DNA of 64,000 nucleotides, from assembly GCA_020719845.1 (NCBI GenBank), contig DYPP01000001.1, forward strand, positions 101,509 to 165,508, given 5' to 3'. This DNA is from Treponema denticola. Its GTDB lineage: Bacteria; Spirochaetota; Spirochaetia; Treponematales; Breznakiellaceae. This document shows positions 43,373 through 52,988 of this stretch, piece by piece (position 1 is the first letter of the stretch; the number at the start of each line of letters is the position of its first letter). A model generated the notes under the pieces. The model did not search any database, was not told the DNA's origin, and worked only from the letters and a program-made list of their open reading frames with translations. Both the position numbers and the translations under genes were made by a program.

Positions 43373-45091
43373 ATGGGTCAGATGGAAGTGGAAATGGACG
43401 AGTCGAAGCGCCCCGTCGACAACGTTCAAACACAATTACAGGAAGAATATCTCAAGTCCCTCGAGCAGTTGGAAGAGGGTCAGCTTGTCGACGGTTACGT
43501 CATTCAGGTCACCCAGGACCAGGTTTTTGTCGACGTGGGCTACAAATCGGAGGGTAAGATTCCGATCGCGGAGTTTGCCGAAGTTCCGAAAGTCGGCGAC
43601 ACCGTGTCGGTCATTCTCATCACCAAAGAGAACAAGCACGGCGAAGTAATCGTCTCCAAGCAGAAGGCCGACGTCAAGGTTTTCTGGAAGAACCTGCGCC
43701 AGGCCTTTCAGGATCACGCCGTGGTCGAAGGCACCATCGAAAAGGTGGTCAAGGGCGGCTACGACGTCAATCTCGGCGCCGGAGTCCGGGCGTTCTTGCC
43801 GATAAGCCAGTCGGACGCGCAGAAAGTGGACAAGCCGGAGCGGCTCCTGGATCTCAAATCCAGTTTTTACGTCGAACGGCTGTACTCGGACGGTAAAGTC
43901 AATGTGGTGGTCAACCGCCGCAAGTGGCTGGAAGAAGATATAGAGAAACGGCGGGAAGAATTTTTCGCCAAGACCCAGATCGGCGACGAAGTCATCGGCG
44001 CGGTCAAGAGCTTTACTTCCTTCGGGGCCTTCATCGACCTGGGCGGCTTCGACGGGCTGTTGCATATCAACGACATGAGCTGGGGCCACGTAACCCGGCC
44101 CAAGGACTTCGTCAAGAAAAGCCAGGAAATTCACCTCAAGGTCATCCGCATCGACCCGGTGGAAAAACGCATCAACCTGTCGCTGAAGCATTTTACCGAC
44201 GATCCCTGGGTTCATTTTGAGGACAACTACCACGTCAACGACGTGGTCAAGGGCCATGTGACCAAGCTGACCGACTTCGGCGCCTTCATCGAGCTGCAGG
44301 AAGGTATTGAAGGCCTGGCTCATATTTCCGAGTTCTCCTGGGTTAAGAAGATCCAGAAGCCGGAAGAGGTGCTCAAGATCGGAGACGAGGTCGAGTGCAT
44401 GATCCTGGGCTACGATCTGCAGGCGGGAAGGGTTTCCCTGGGCCTCAAGCAGGTTACGGCCAACCCCTGGACCAACATAGCCGAAAAGTACCCCGTCGGC
44501 ACCCGGCTGACCCGCAAGATCGTCAAGCTGACCAACGCCGGTGCGTTCATCGAGCTGGAAGACGGCATCGACGGCTTTCTGCACGTCGACGACCTTTCCT
44601 GGACCAGGAAAATCAAGCATCCCGGGAGCGAATTGCAGGTCGACCAGGAAATTGAAGTCATGGTCGTGGCCTGCGAACCCGAGAACCGCAGCGTCCGTCT
44701 GGGCGTCCGGCAGCTATCCGACGATCCCTGGAAGACCTTTGCCGAAGCCTGCAAGGTGGGTACCCAGGTCGAGGGTGAAGTCTCGTCGATCACCGACTTC
44801 GGGATCTTTGTCCGGGTAGCCGGGGGGATCGAAGGGTTGATCCATAAATCCAACCTTACCGAGAACCGGGAAGACAATCCGGACGACGCGATGAAGAAGT
44901 ACACCGTCGGCGACAAGATCAAGGCGGTGGTCATCGAGTTGCAGCCGGACAAACAGAAGGTGGCCTTTTCCATCCGGGACTACCAGAAGAAAGTTCAGAG
45001 GGAGGAGCTGTCGCGTTACATGGCCGCCGATGAATCCGACGAGTCCACGTTCACCCTGGGGGATTTCTTGAAATCCAAGGGTCCGCGATAA
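43373..45091 (+). CDS. rpsA: 30S ribosomal protein S1
   Basis: S1 captures mRNA on the 30S subunit. The 572-residue product has six S1 domains, at about 35-100, 118-185, 203-272, 290-358, 375-445 and 462-535. Repeated phrases such as SFTSFGAFIDL, TDFGAFIEL and TNAGAFIEL mark them. The presence of a full six-domain S1 fits normal Shine-Dalgarno-assisted initiation, which makes the SD-poor genes in this window stand out. Confidence 0.96.
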   Translation: MGQMEVEMDESKRPVDNVQTQLQEEYLKSLEQLEEGQLVDGYVIQVTQDQVFVDVGYKSEGKIPIAEFAEVPKVGDTVSVILITKENKHGEVIVSKQKADVKVFWKNLRQAFQDHAVVEGTIEKVVKGGYDVNLGAGVRAFLPISQSDAQKVDKPERLLDLKSSFYVERLYSDGKVNVVVNRRKWLEEDIEKRREEFFAKTQIGDEVIGAVKSFTSFGAFIDLGGFDGLLHINDMSWGHVTRPKDFVKKSQEIHLKVIRIDPVEKRINLSLKHFTDDPWVHFEDNYHVNDVVKGHVTKLTDFGAFIELQEGIEGLAHISEFSWVKKIQKPEEVLKIGDEVECMILGYDLQAGRVSLGLKQVTANPWTNIAEKYPVGTRLTRKIVKLTNAGAFIELEDGIDGFLHVDDLSWTRKIKHPGSELQVDQEIEVMVVACEPENRSVRLGVRQLSDDPWKTFAEACKVGTQVEGEVSSITDFGIFVRVAGGIEGLIHKSNLTENREDNPDDAMKKYTVGDKIKAVVIELQPDKQKVAFSIRDYQKKVQREELSRYMAADESDESTFTLGDFLKSKGPR

Positions 45092-45107
45092 GTTAAAGCC
45101 GATTGAC

Positions 45108-46622
45108 ATGCTGTCAGCGATCGACGTCCGAAAGTTCAATACCCTGATCGAGATCAACACCCTCATCAACTCGAACTACTCGGACGCTCGATCCTTGTTG
45201 ACCAAAATACTCGAATCAGCGACGCGTTTGTGCGAAGGGGAGGCTTCAAGCCTCCTTTTGCTTAACAGCGTCGAGAAAAAACTCTATTTTGAAATAGCCC
45301 TGGGTTCGAAGGGTTCGGACGTCAAAAAGTTCTCCCTCAACGTGGGCGAGGGGATAGCCGGCTGGGTCGCCCAGCATAATACCTCCATCATCGTCAACGA
45401 CGTCGAAAACGATCGCCGCCACCTGGCGGATATTTCCAGGAAAATCGGCTATCCTTCCCGCACCATGCTGGCCGTACCGATGCGCATGAAAGATGAGTGC
45501 ATCGGCGTGATCGAACTGATCAACAAAAAGGACGACAAGTATTTTACCCAGGATGATCTGGAATGGCTGGAAATTTTTGCCAACCAAGCCGCTCTGGCTA
45601 TCCAGAACGCCCGCAGCTATGAAAAAGCCCGGGAAGAAATCCATTTTCTGCAGGACCAGCTGATAACCGACCGGGGCTACCATACGCTGATCGCCAAAAG
45701 CCCGATCGTGCTGGAAAAACTGGAAATGATCGACCGGGTGGCCAAGACGGATTCTTCGGTGCTCATCCTCGGCGAAAGCGGGGTGGGCAAGGAGCTTTTT
45801 GCCGAACAGATCCACCTGCGCAGCCTGCGGCGGGAGGCGGCTTTTGTGCGCGTCAACTGCGCGGCCCTTCCTGAAGGACTGCTGGAAAGCGAGTTGTTCG
45901 GCCATATAAAGGGCGCCTTTACCGACGCCGTCCAGAACAGGCGCGGACGTTTTGAGATGGCCGACGGCGGTACCATTTTTCTGGATGAAATCGGAGATCT
46001 GCCGCTGAAGCTGCAAGCCAAGCTGCTGCGGGTTATCCAACAGAAATCTTTTGAGAAAGTGGGCGCCGACGTATCCCAGAGCGTGGACGTCCGCATCCTG
46101 GCCGCCACCAACCGCGATATAGAGGCGCTGGTGGAGAAGGGGGAGTTCCGCAACGACCTGTACTATCGTTTGAACGTTTTGCCCATCTACATACCGCCGC
46201 TGCGTCAACGGTCCGAGGATATTCCGGAACTGGCCGCTTTTTTTCTGAAGAAATTCAGCCGGGAGACAAAAAAACAATTCGACGGCTTGTCGGACGACGC
46301 CATGGAAACCCTGTTGTCCTACTCGTGGCCCGGAAACGTGCGGGAGTTGGAAAACTGTATCGAACGGGCCTGCGTGATCAGCAAGGATCACTGGATAAAA
46401 GCGCCGGATTTGTTGCTCAACACCCGCCTGGCCGACGCTGCGGTAGCCGACGACGGCAGAAGCTTGAAAACCGCCCTGACCCTGTTCAAGAAGCATTTTA
46501 TCCAGAAACTGCTGGAAGAAAACGGCTGGAACCAAACCGAAACAGCGAAGGCGCTGGATATCCAGCGTACGTATCTGTCCCGGCTGATAAAGGAATTGGA
46601 AATCGCTAACCCCAAGGAGTAA
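45108..46622 (+). CDS. GAF-domain sigma-54-type transcriptional activator
   Basis: The 504-residue protein has an N-terminal GAF domain (about 15-165), an AAA+ sigma-54 activator domain (about 195-425) and a C-terminal Fis-type helix-turn-helix (about 455-500, with NQTETAKALDIQRTYLSRLI). Walker A is GESGVGKE and Walker B is GGTIFLDEIGD. The sigma-54 contact loop, normally GAFTGA, reads GAFTDA near residue 271. The GAF domain would sense a small ligand; which one cannot be told. It lies between rpsA and a TPR membrane protein with 16- and 8-base gaps. Its targets and the presence of rpoN are not visible here. Confidence 0.93.
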   Translation: MLSAIDVRKFNTLIEINTLINSNYSDARSLLTKILESATRLCEGEASSLLLLNSVEKKLYFEIALGSKGSDVKKFSLNVGEGIAGWVAQHNTSIIVNDVENDRRHLADISRKIGYPSRTMLAVPMRMKDECIGVIELINKKDDKYFTQDDLEWLEIFANQAALAIQNARSYEKAREEIHFLQDQLITDRGYHTLIAKSPIVLEKLEMIDRVAKTDSSVLILGESGVGKELFAEQIHLRSLRREAAFVRVNCAALPEGLLESELFGHIKGAFTDAVQNRRGRFEMADGGTIFLDEIGDLPLKLQAKLLRVIQQKSFEKVGADVSQSVDVRILAATNRDIEALVEKGEFRNDLYYRLNVLPIYIPPLRQRSEDIPELAAFFLKKFSRETKKQFDGLSDDAMETLLSYSWPGNVRELENCIERACVISKDHWIKAPDLLLNTRLADAAVADDGRSLKTALTLFKKHFIQKLLEENGWNQTETAKALDIQRTYLSRLIKELEIANPKE

Positions 46623-46630
46623 GGACAACT

Positions 46631-47320
46631 ATGGAGAAAACAGCTGAAAACAAGGAATCGATCCGCGCAGCGGATCGATTGGTGAATTTTATCCAGAAAA
46701 ACCGCAAGGTTCTGCTTGCGGGCACGATTGCCCTCTTTGCCGGGGTGGCCATTGCCGGGGTGGCCATTGCCATCGTCGAGAATAGCCGGGTAAAGGCTAT
46801 CGGGCAGATGGAAACCTACAGCGAGCAGTACGACGCGTTGCGGGCCAAAGCCTCTGATGCGGGCAGCGAGCAGCAGCTTACCCGGTTGATCGCGGATCTG
46901 ACCGCTTTTGCCGACGGTCATACGGGTTACGCGGGGGCCAAGGCGTATTCGCTGTTGGCCGCCATCCAGGCGGACCGCAAAGAATGGGAAGCCGCCAAGA
47001 CGGCATGGCTGGCGGCCGCCGACCTGCTGCCGGAAAGCTATCTGGCTCCGGTTGCGTTGTACAACGCGGCGACGGTAGCCGAGGAGTTGGGAGATACCAC
47101 CGCGGCGCTGACGCTGTATACCCGTTGCGTCGAAGAATACGGAGAGACCTTTCCCCTGGCCCCCCGCGCCTATTTTGCCATCGGCAGACTGCAGGAATCC
47201 TTGAACGAAAAGGCTGCGGCCACGGCGGCGTACCGTAAGATAGTCGACACCTGGCCGAATGACGGTTGGACAAAACCGGCGCAGAACCGTATACTTAGCT
47301 TGGCCGGGACGGAAAAATAA
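46631..47320 (+). CDS. Inner-membrane TPR protein (YfgM-like)
   Basis: The 229-residue product has a short charged N-terminus, one membrane segment near residues 27-50 (VLLAGTIALFAGVAIAGVAIAI), and a C-terminal TPR region (about 95-225, with LYNAATVAEELGDTTAALTLY). The layout resembles YfgM, an inner-membrane chaperone partner in proteobacteria, but similarity is at architecture level only. It lies between the sigma-54 activator and the cyclase. Confidence 0.75.
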   Translation: MEKTAENKESIRAADRLVNFIQKNRKVLLAGTIALFAGVAIAGVAIAIVENSRVKAIGQMETYSEQYDALRAKASDAGSEQQLTRLIADLTAFADGHTGYAGAKAYSLLAAIQADRKEWEAAKTAWLAAADLLPESYLAPVALYNAATVAEELGDTTAALTLYTRCVEEYGETFPLAPRAYFAIGRLQESLNEKAAATAAYRKIVDTWPNDGWTKPAQNRILSLAGTEK

Positions 47321-47342
47321 CCAATTCGCAAGAGAGGGCAGG

Positions 47343-49766
47343 ATGGCGAGAAAGCGGGCGAAGATTTTCGAATCGAAGTATTTCGGATTCATCATCGGTC
47401 TGGTCGTCGTTCTGGCCTTTCTCGGCATCGATGCGGGCACTACCATATTCAAGAACCTCAACGCCAAGGCCGTCGACCTTAATTTTATCCTGAAGGGCCT
47501 GCGCACCGCGACTTCCATCCAGGAAGGCGTTACCGTCACCGCCAAAAACCCTAAAATATCCGACGACATCATCATCGTCGGCATCGATTCCCGCAGTCTG
47601 GCCCGCTTCGGCAAGTGGCCTTTTCCCCGTTCCACCCACGCCAACCTGGTGGATTCCTTTGCCCGGGTCAAAGAGCGGAATGATCGGGAAAGCTCATTGT
47701 TCATCGACGTATTCATCATCGAGCCCGATGGCAAAGCCGCGGAGGACGCACGCTTCGTCAAAAGCATCCTTGAATCCGGCCGGGTAGTCATGGAAACGGT
47801 CCTGGACGTCGGCATCGGGGACTATGATTCGCATGAAAAGATGATGGATCGACAGGCCGTGCTGCTGACCCGGGTGCCGGCTTTTGCGTCGGTCAGCGGA
47901 CCGTGGCAGGAAATGACGGAGTTCAAGAGCGTGCAGGCGCCGCTGAAGCCCTACGCGGAAGCGGTTGCCGGGTATGGCCACGCCAACTACACCCAGGACA
48001 CGGACGAGGTGTACCGCCGGCAAGCCCTGATCGCCAAGCTGGCGGTGGAAACGGAACAGATCCGCTTCGACACCCTGACCCCGGGCTATTCCGTCGACGA
48101 CGCCCGCTTCGAACGTCTGGCTTGGGTCGACCGCAAAGGATTTTCCCACAGCGTCAAGACTCCGTTGACCAAAACGGGGTTGGCCAGATTGCAGAGCCAA
48201 CTGGCCGCTTCGGCGCCCCCGGTGGTCATCGACAACGATGCCGACGGGCAGATAGACGACCAGTTTTTCGTCGTCAAGAAGTACAAAGATGAATTCGTTC
48301 CGGCGGTAACACTATCTTTGGCATTACGGTATTTTGGGGTGCCGGCGGACAAGGTGATCGTTGAGCTGGGCAAACATATCATCATTCCCGGACCCACCGT
48401 TTTCGACCCCGCCACGGGGACCCGCGCTCCCTATGCCATTGCCCTGGGGACGGACGATTACGATGCCGAAGGCAAGCTGGTCAAAGCAGCGGAACGGAAA
48501 ACCCTGGATGAACTGGTTATCCCGATCAATGAAAATGGTGAAATGACCATCAATTTTATGGGCTATCGTTCCTCTGCGGCCATCGACGGCTACAAGACGT
48601 TCCCGGTTCGATCCTACTCCGGATACGCCGACCGGGTACCCGGTCCGGACCCGGAAACCTGGCCGCGGACTAAAGCGGTGGGCAACAAGATACTGATGGT
48701 CGGACCTTTCGCGGACGGCATAGCGCAAGACGAAAAGCCGACGCCCTTCGGGTTGATGTACGGTATCGAAATCCACGCCAACGCGTTGAATACGATTTTA
48801 ATGGACAATTTCATCGTACCCGTGCCGTTGTGGATCGATGTTCTTGTCCTGCTGATTTTGGTACTCACCGTCGCCTTTTTTACTTCCCGCTATTCGACCG
48901 TCTGGGCTTTTCTTTCCGTCGTGCTGGGTATCGGGATCTTCTTTTTGGCGGTATCGTTCATATTTGAATATGAGAACTATATCATCGATTTCCCCAAGCC
49001 GACCATCGGCATGATCTTAGCCTTTATCGCGGTTGTATCCTACCGGGCCATGACCGAGGAACGGGATAAAAAAATCATCAGATCAACTTTTGGAAAATAC
49101 GTAAGCCCCAAAGTGGTGGATCAAATTCTGGAACACCCGCCGGAGCTGGGCGGCGTCGACAAGGAACTGACGGTGCTGTTTTCCGACATCCGCGGTTTTA
49201 CCACGCTGTCCGAGAACATGACGCCCCAAGAATTGGTCAACCATCTCAATATTTACCTGACCGCCATGACCGACCTGATCCTGGAGTACGGCGGAACGCT
49301 GGATAAATACGTCGGCGATGAAGTGATGTGTTTCTGGGGCGCGCCGATTCCCCAGCAGGATCACGCCATATTGGCCTGCAAATGCGCCTTGCGGCAAATG
49401 GAGAAACTGCACGAATTGAACGAAGGCTGGCCGGAATCCAAGCGCATCAATATCGGCATCGGGTTGAATTCGGGCATCATGACCGTCGGAAATATGGGAT
49501 CTCCGGGACGGATGAACTACACCCTCATGGGGGACAACGTCAATCTCGGCGCCCGGCTGGAAGGCACCAACAAACAATACGGGACCAATATCATCATCAG
49601 TGAGTTTACCTACGGGCTGGTCAAGGATCATTTTATCTTCCGTGAGCTGGACAACATCCGGGTCAAGGGGAAAAATAAACCGGTGTTGATCTACGAGTTG
49701 GTGGACGCGATCGAACCGATCCAGCCACCGCCTTTGGTGGCGGACAGGAAGGGGCGGGGAAAATAA
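47343..49766 (+). CDS. CHASE2-domain membrane adenylate/guanylate cyclase
   Basis: The product, about 807 residues, has an N-terminal membrane segment, a CHASE2 extracytoplasmic sensor (about 45-455), three closely spaced membrane segments (about 495-565), and a class III nucleotide cyclase domain (about 605-785). The metal-binding Asp pair sits in LFSDIRGF and in DKYVGDEVM. The Lys in LDKYVG and the NLGARLEG segment fit an active adenylate cyclase; ATP specificity is inferred. The ATG at 47343 has an AGGGCAGG ribosome site; an upstream in-frame start at 47259 is rejected because it reads from inside the TPR gene. Confidence 0.9.
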   Translation: MARKRAKIFESKYFGFIIGLVVVLAFLGIDAGTTIFKNLNAKAVDLNFILKGLRTATSIQEGVTVTAKNPKISDDIIIVGIDSRSLARFGKWPFPRSTHANLVDSFARVKERNDRESSLFIDVFIIEPDGKAAEDARFVKSILESGRVVMETVLDVGIGDYDSHEKMMDRQAVLLTRVPAFASVSGPWQEMTEFKSVQAPLKPYAEAVAGYGHANYTQDTDEVYRRQALIAKLAVETEQIRFDTLTPGYSVDDARFERLAWVDRKGFSHSVKTPLTKTGLARLQSQLAASAPPVVIDNDADGQIDDQFFVVKKYKDEFVPAVTLSLALRYFGVPADKVIVELGKHIIIPGPTVFDPATGTRAPYAIALGTDDYDAEGKLVKAAERKTLDELVIPINENGEMTINFMGYRSSAAIDGYKTFPVRSYSGYADRVPGPDPETWPRTKAVGNKILMVGPFADGIAQDEKPTPFGLMYGIEIHANALNTILMDNFIVPVPLWIDVLVLLILVLTVAFFTSRYSTVWAFLSVVLGIGIFFLAVSFIFEYENYIIDFPKPTIGMILAFIAVVSYRAMTEERDKKIIRSTFGKYVSPKVVDQILEHPPELGGVDKELTVLFSDIRGFTTLSENMTPQELVNHLNIYLTAMTDLILEYGGTLDKYVGDEVMCFWGAPIPQQDHAILACKCALRQMEKLHELNEGWPESKRINIGIGLNSGIMTVGNMGSPGRMNYTLMGDNVNLGARLEGTNKQYGTNIIISEFTYGLVKDHFIFRELDNIRVKGKNKPVLIYELVDAIEPIQPPPLVADRKGRGK

Positions 49767-49795
49767 ACCATTACCCGACGAGTGGGGTAAAGGAC

Positions 49796-50488
49796 ATGCA
49801 ACTCAAAACCAGGCTTTTTTCCCCGGCTTTTATGATAGTCCTGTCGCTGGGGTTTTTGTCCTGCGGAATTGAAAATTACCTCTATCTCAACCCGGTTAGC
49901 TCCTACTCCGCGTACCCTACCTATTTGTCGTTCACGTTGCCCGCCGACCAGCCTTCAGGGTATTTTAAGAATTATAGAATATATTACCGCATCTATACCA
50001 GCGCTACTGGTCCGACGGGAGCTACCATCGGCGTTGCCGATATAGGGAACGCTGCGCTGGTCAGCGACTACAACGCCTTGGCCCCGTATTTCAGCAGTTC
50101 GGAAAATGCCCCGGTGTACGTGCAGAGCCTGCTCGAGGATCAACTCGGATATTACGATCTTGCGCTGGCAGGGGTGGACATTACCGAATTGCTGGCGGAA
50201 AACGACAAGGCCTTGACCCTGGACTTTGATCCGGTAAATATTTTTAATGAGGTTGTGCTGACGATTGATGGTACTGGGTACGCAGCCCGTCGGTCAGTCA
50301 TAAATCCCATTCCGGACAGTACGTTTTATTATTCCAACGACTTGGCGGAGAGCGTCGACGCAGATATTGAAGATGGTGGGGACGGTTACGCCTACGCGGC
50401 TTTCGTCATCGTGGCGGTGGGCATCGACAGCAACGCTTCCATCGTATTCAGCGCTCCGACTTTTCTGGGAACTCTTAATTTACCGTAA
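49796..50488 (+). CDS. Putative lipoprotein of unknown function
   Basis: The 230-residue product starts with a lipoprotein signal peptide ending in LGFLSC, a spirochaete-type lipobox with Ser before the Cys. The rest is Tyr- and Asp-rich, probably beta-structured, with no recognised family. Its base composition looks less GC-rich than its neighbours. It follows the cyclase by about 30 bases on the same strand and converges with the radical SAM gene across 13 bases. It is probably lineage-specific and lipid-anchored in the envelope. Confidence 0.68.
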   Translation: MQLKTRLFSPAFMIVLSLGFLSCGIENYLYLNPVSSYSAYPTYLSFTLPADQPSGYFKNYRIYYRIYTSATGPTGATIGVADIGNAALVSDYNALAPYFSSSENAPVYVQSLLEDQLGYYDLALAGVDITELLAENDKALTLDFDPVNIFNEVVLTIDGTGYAARRSVINPIPDSTFYYSNDLAESVDADIEDGGDGYAYAAFVIVAVGIDSNASIVFSAPTFLGTLNLP

Positions 50489-50501
50489 CCAGAGTAGGCT
50501 A

Positions 50502-52988
50502 TTACGGCAACGGCCTAAATTGCAGGTTTGTCGGCTGCGGTTGGGTATTAAATTTCCCGGATATATCACTATCGATAATGTGCATTCTGTCTACTTTGCC
50601 GTAGTATTGTTTGTAGAGATCAAAATAGGATACCGGGTTTCCTTCCGGATTTTTGGCCAATACGGTATTCCGTTCAAGTCCATAAATGGATCCATCCGGG
50701 GCCAGATGTTCAAGCCGGTATTGTTTTTCATCCTTGGCCGCAACCAGATCCTGACCGTAGGTAAATCCCCACAAGACACTGGAAACAGAACGCTTTTTGG
50801 TGCCCACCGGAATTGATACACCATAAGCTCGGTTGATAAAAAGCCCCTGCGGCATTACCCGGTTGATTGCGGCGAGAAATTCTTCCGTCTCGACGATGGA
50901 TTCGGTATCCACCGTGGCGACCTCTGCCAGGGCGGAAATACCGACCGACAAGGAAGAGGCAAAATCCAGCCTGGGCAAGGGATTGAAGCCTTCGGAATAA
51001 GCGATCGGCAAGCCGGCGCGGACAAAAGCCTTGGCGAATACTTCCACCAACGACAGGTGGGCGATAAAAACAGCGGTTTCCACTTTTTTGTACGAAAAGA
51101 GTATTCGATGCGTAGTCTGATCGTGAGTATGCGCCACGCCAACTTTATCGACTATTGTACCCGGAGCTGCCGCCGAAGCCGTCGAATCAACGGGAGGATG
51201 TATACTATTTTCCACAATCCGGCGATCATCATGGCATACCCCGCAAGGGGTCTTGCAGTCATCGGTACATATTGAAGTCAGTTCGGATCGCTCCGATTTG
51301 GCGAATTCTTTTTTCAAGAAACCCTTGCCGACGCCGGAATCAATGCTGTCCCAGGGTAGCGGTTGATTCAGATCCTGGGGACCGAGAATTGAAGCGATCA
51401 GGTCCGCATTGGCGTCGAACAGTTCAGCCCAGACATCCTTGCGCACGAAGTCGTCCCAGGCGTCCAACCGGCAGCCACGGTTGAAAGCGGCCTCAATGAG
51501 GTCCCCTACCCGCTCATCCCCGCGGGAAAGTACGCCTTCCATTTTGGAAACAAAGGGATCATGGGTACCGATTTTGAATCCCAGCGGTTTTAAGTGGGAT
51601 CTGATGTAGTATAATTTTTCTTGCGCTACGTGATCCGGTATCTGCGGCGCCCACTGATAAGGGGTGTGCGGCTTGGGCACAAAAGCACCGACGTTCACGT
51701 GCAGGGACATACCGGATTTGCGGTAGACGTACTTCAGAAAATCGACAATTTCTTCCTCTTCCCGGTTGGTTTCAAACCCATTCCGGTAATCTCCCACGGG
51801 AAGTCCGATCATGAAATAGAATTTGGCGCTGCGCCACCCCTGCCGTTTCGCTTCCGACAGAATCGCGGCCACCGCATCCCGGGAAACAGGTTTGTTGATG
51901 GACATTTGCCAAGCCTCGACCGGCGTTTCCACGGCGAAGGTGAGGCCGCTCTTGCGGGTCTGGGAAATGCTCGCGATAAGGGGCAATGAAAAGGATGATA
52001 CTTTGAGCGACGGAAGCTGAAACGAAATATGACGGTCCGCGTACTCGGCGTTCAAGAGCGACACCAGCTGGTGAATGTCATGATAGTCCCCGGTGGATAG
52101 GGATGAAAGCGTGATTTCCCGATAGCCGCCGAGCGCGACGAAGGTACTGACTTCGGCCAGGATGTCGGGAATCGATTTTTGACGCATCGGACGATACCAG
52201 ACGCCGGCGTGGCAAAAACGACAGCCGTTGGGACAGCCGCGCATGATTTCTACCGAACCATGGTCCTGGATAATCTTCATGCTCGGCACCGGCAATACTG
52301 CGGCTGAGTTGCCGCGCTCGGCAAAAGTCACGTCCAGGGCGCGGCGGGCTTTTTTTCCAGGGATCCATACGGCTACATCCTGTACGAGCAAGGCCAGCAA
52401 ATCCGCCCTGGTTGCGCCCTGCCTTTTGGCGGAGGCCAGGGAACCGATGAGCTCAAAAAAGGCAGGTTCGGCTTCGCCCAGCCAGACCGCATCCATAAAT
52501 TTGCCGAAAGGCAGGGGATTGGATGCCGCCGGCCCCCCCATGATGACCAGGGGATCGGCTTCGGTTCTATCCTGGGAACGGAGCGGAATAAAAGCCGACT
52601 GCAGTATCGAAAGCACCCCGGTTATGCCCAATTCATAGCCCAGCGAAAAACCCAGCATATCCAGGCTCTTCAGGGGCAGGCCATGATCCAGCGTATAAAG
52701 GGATAGAAGCTGTCTGGACAGGAGCGCTTCAAAATCGGGAGCCGGCGCAAAGACCCGGTCGCAGCTCACTCCGTCCAGGGCGTTCAGGTTTTTATAGAGA
52801 ATGCGCAGAGCCTGGTTGGACATGCCGATCTCGTAGAGGTCGGGGAAGGCAATCGCCAGATGCAGATCCGCTTCCAGCGTTGAAAGCCGGCCGTATTCAC
52901 CGCCCACGTAACGGGCCGGTTTTTCAACTCCCAACAGCAGGGAGCCGAGATCGGCAAGCGGATCGATCAACCGGGTGTTGGGTTTCAA
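50502..52988 (-). CDS. Fused radical SAM protein (TIGR03960-type plus DUF2344/TIGR03936-type)
   Basis: The 828-residue product combines two families often found as neighbouring genes. The first 600 residues or so resemble the TIGR03960 B12-binding radical SAM family, with the iron-sulfur motif CPNGCRFC near residue 251. The last 200 match the TIGR03936/DUF2344 radical SAM-associated domain (FSYKKVETAVFIAHLSLVEVFAKAF, then AYSEGFNPLPRLDFA). Family names are from memory. The reaction is not established to my knowledge. It overlaps rodA by four bases at the end of the mre-mrdA-rodA operon. Confidence 0.85.
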   Translation of the reverse strand: MKPNTRLIDPLADLGSLLLGVEKPARYVGGEYGRLSTLEADLHLAIAFPDLYEIGMSNQALRILYKNLNALDGVSCDRVFAPAPDFEALLSRQLLSLYTLDHGLPLKSLDMLGFSLGYELGITGVLSILQSAFIPLRSQDRTEADPLVIMGGPAASNPLPFGKFMDAVWLGEAEPAFFELIGSLASAKRQGATRADLLALLVQDVAVWIPGKKARRALDVTFAERGNSAAVLPVPSMKIIQDHGSVEIMRGCPNGCRFCHAGVWYRPMRQKSIPDILAEVSTFVALGGYREITLSSLSTGDYHDIHQLVSLLNAEYADRHISFQLPSLKVSSFSLPLIASISQTRKSGLTFAVETPVEAWQMSINKPVSRDAVAAILSEAKRQGWRSAKFYFMIGLPVGDYRNGFETNREEEEIVDFLKYVYRKSGMSLHVNVGAFVPKPHTPYQWAPQIPDHVAQEKLYYIRSHLKPLGFKIGTHDPFVSKMEGVLSRGDERVGDLIEAAFNRGCRLDAWDDFVRKDVWAELFDANADLIASILGPQDLNQPLPWDSIDSGVGKGFLKKEFAKSERSELTSICTDDCKTPCGVCHDDRRIVENSIHPPVDSTASAAAPGTIVDKVGVAHTHDQTTHRILFSYKKVETAVFIAHLSLVEVFAKAFVRAGLPIAYSEGFNPLPRLDFASSLSVGISALAEVATVDTESIVETEEFLAAINRVMPQGLFINRAYGVSIPVGTKKRSVSSVLWGFTYGQDLVAAKDEKQYRLEHLAPDGSIYGLERNTVLAKNPEGNPVSYFDLYKQYYGKVDRMHIIDSDISGKFNTQPQPTNLQFRPLP

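Noticed and set aside
46388-47815. Reverse-strand open frame of 475 codons opposite the activator, TPR and cyclase genes
   Set aside because: It crosses three real genes and their junctions and shows no family features.
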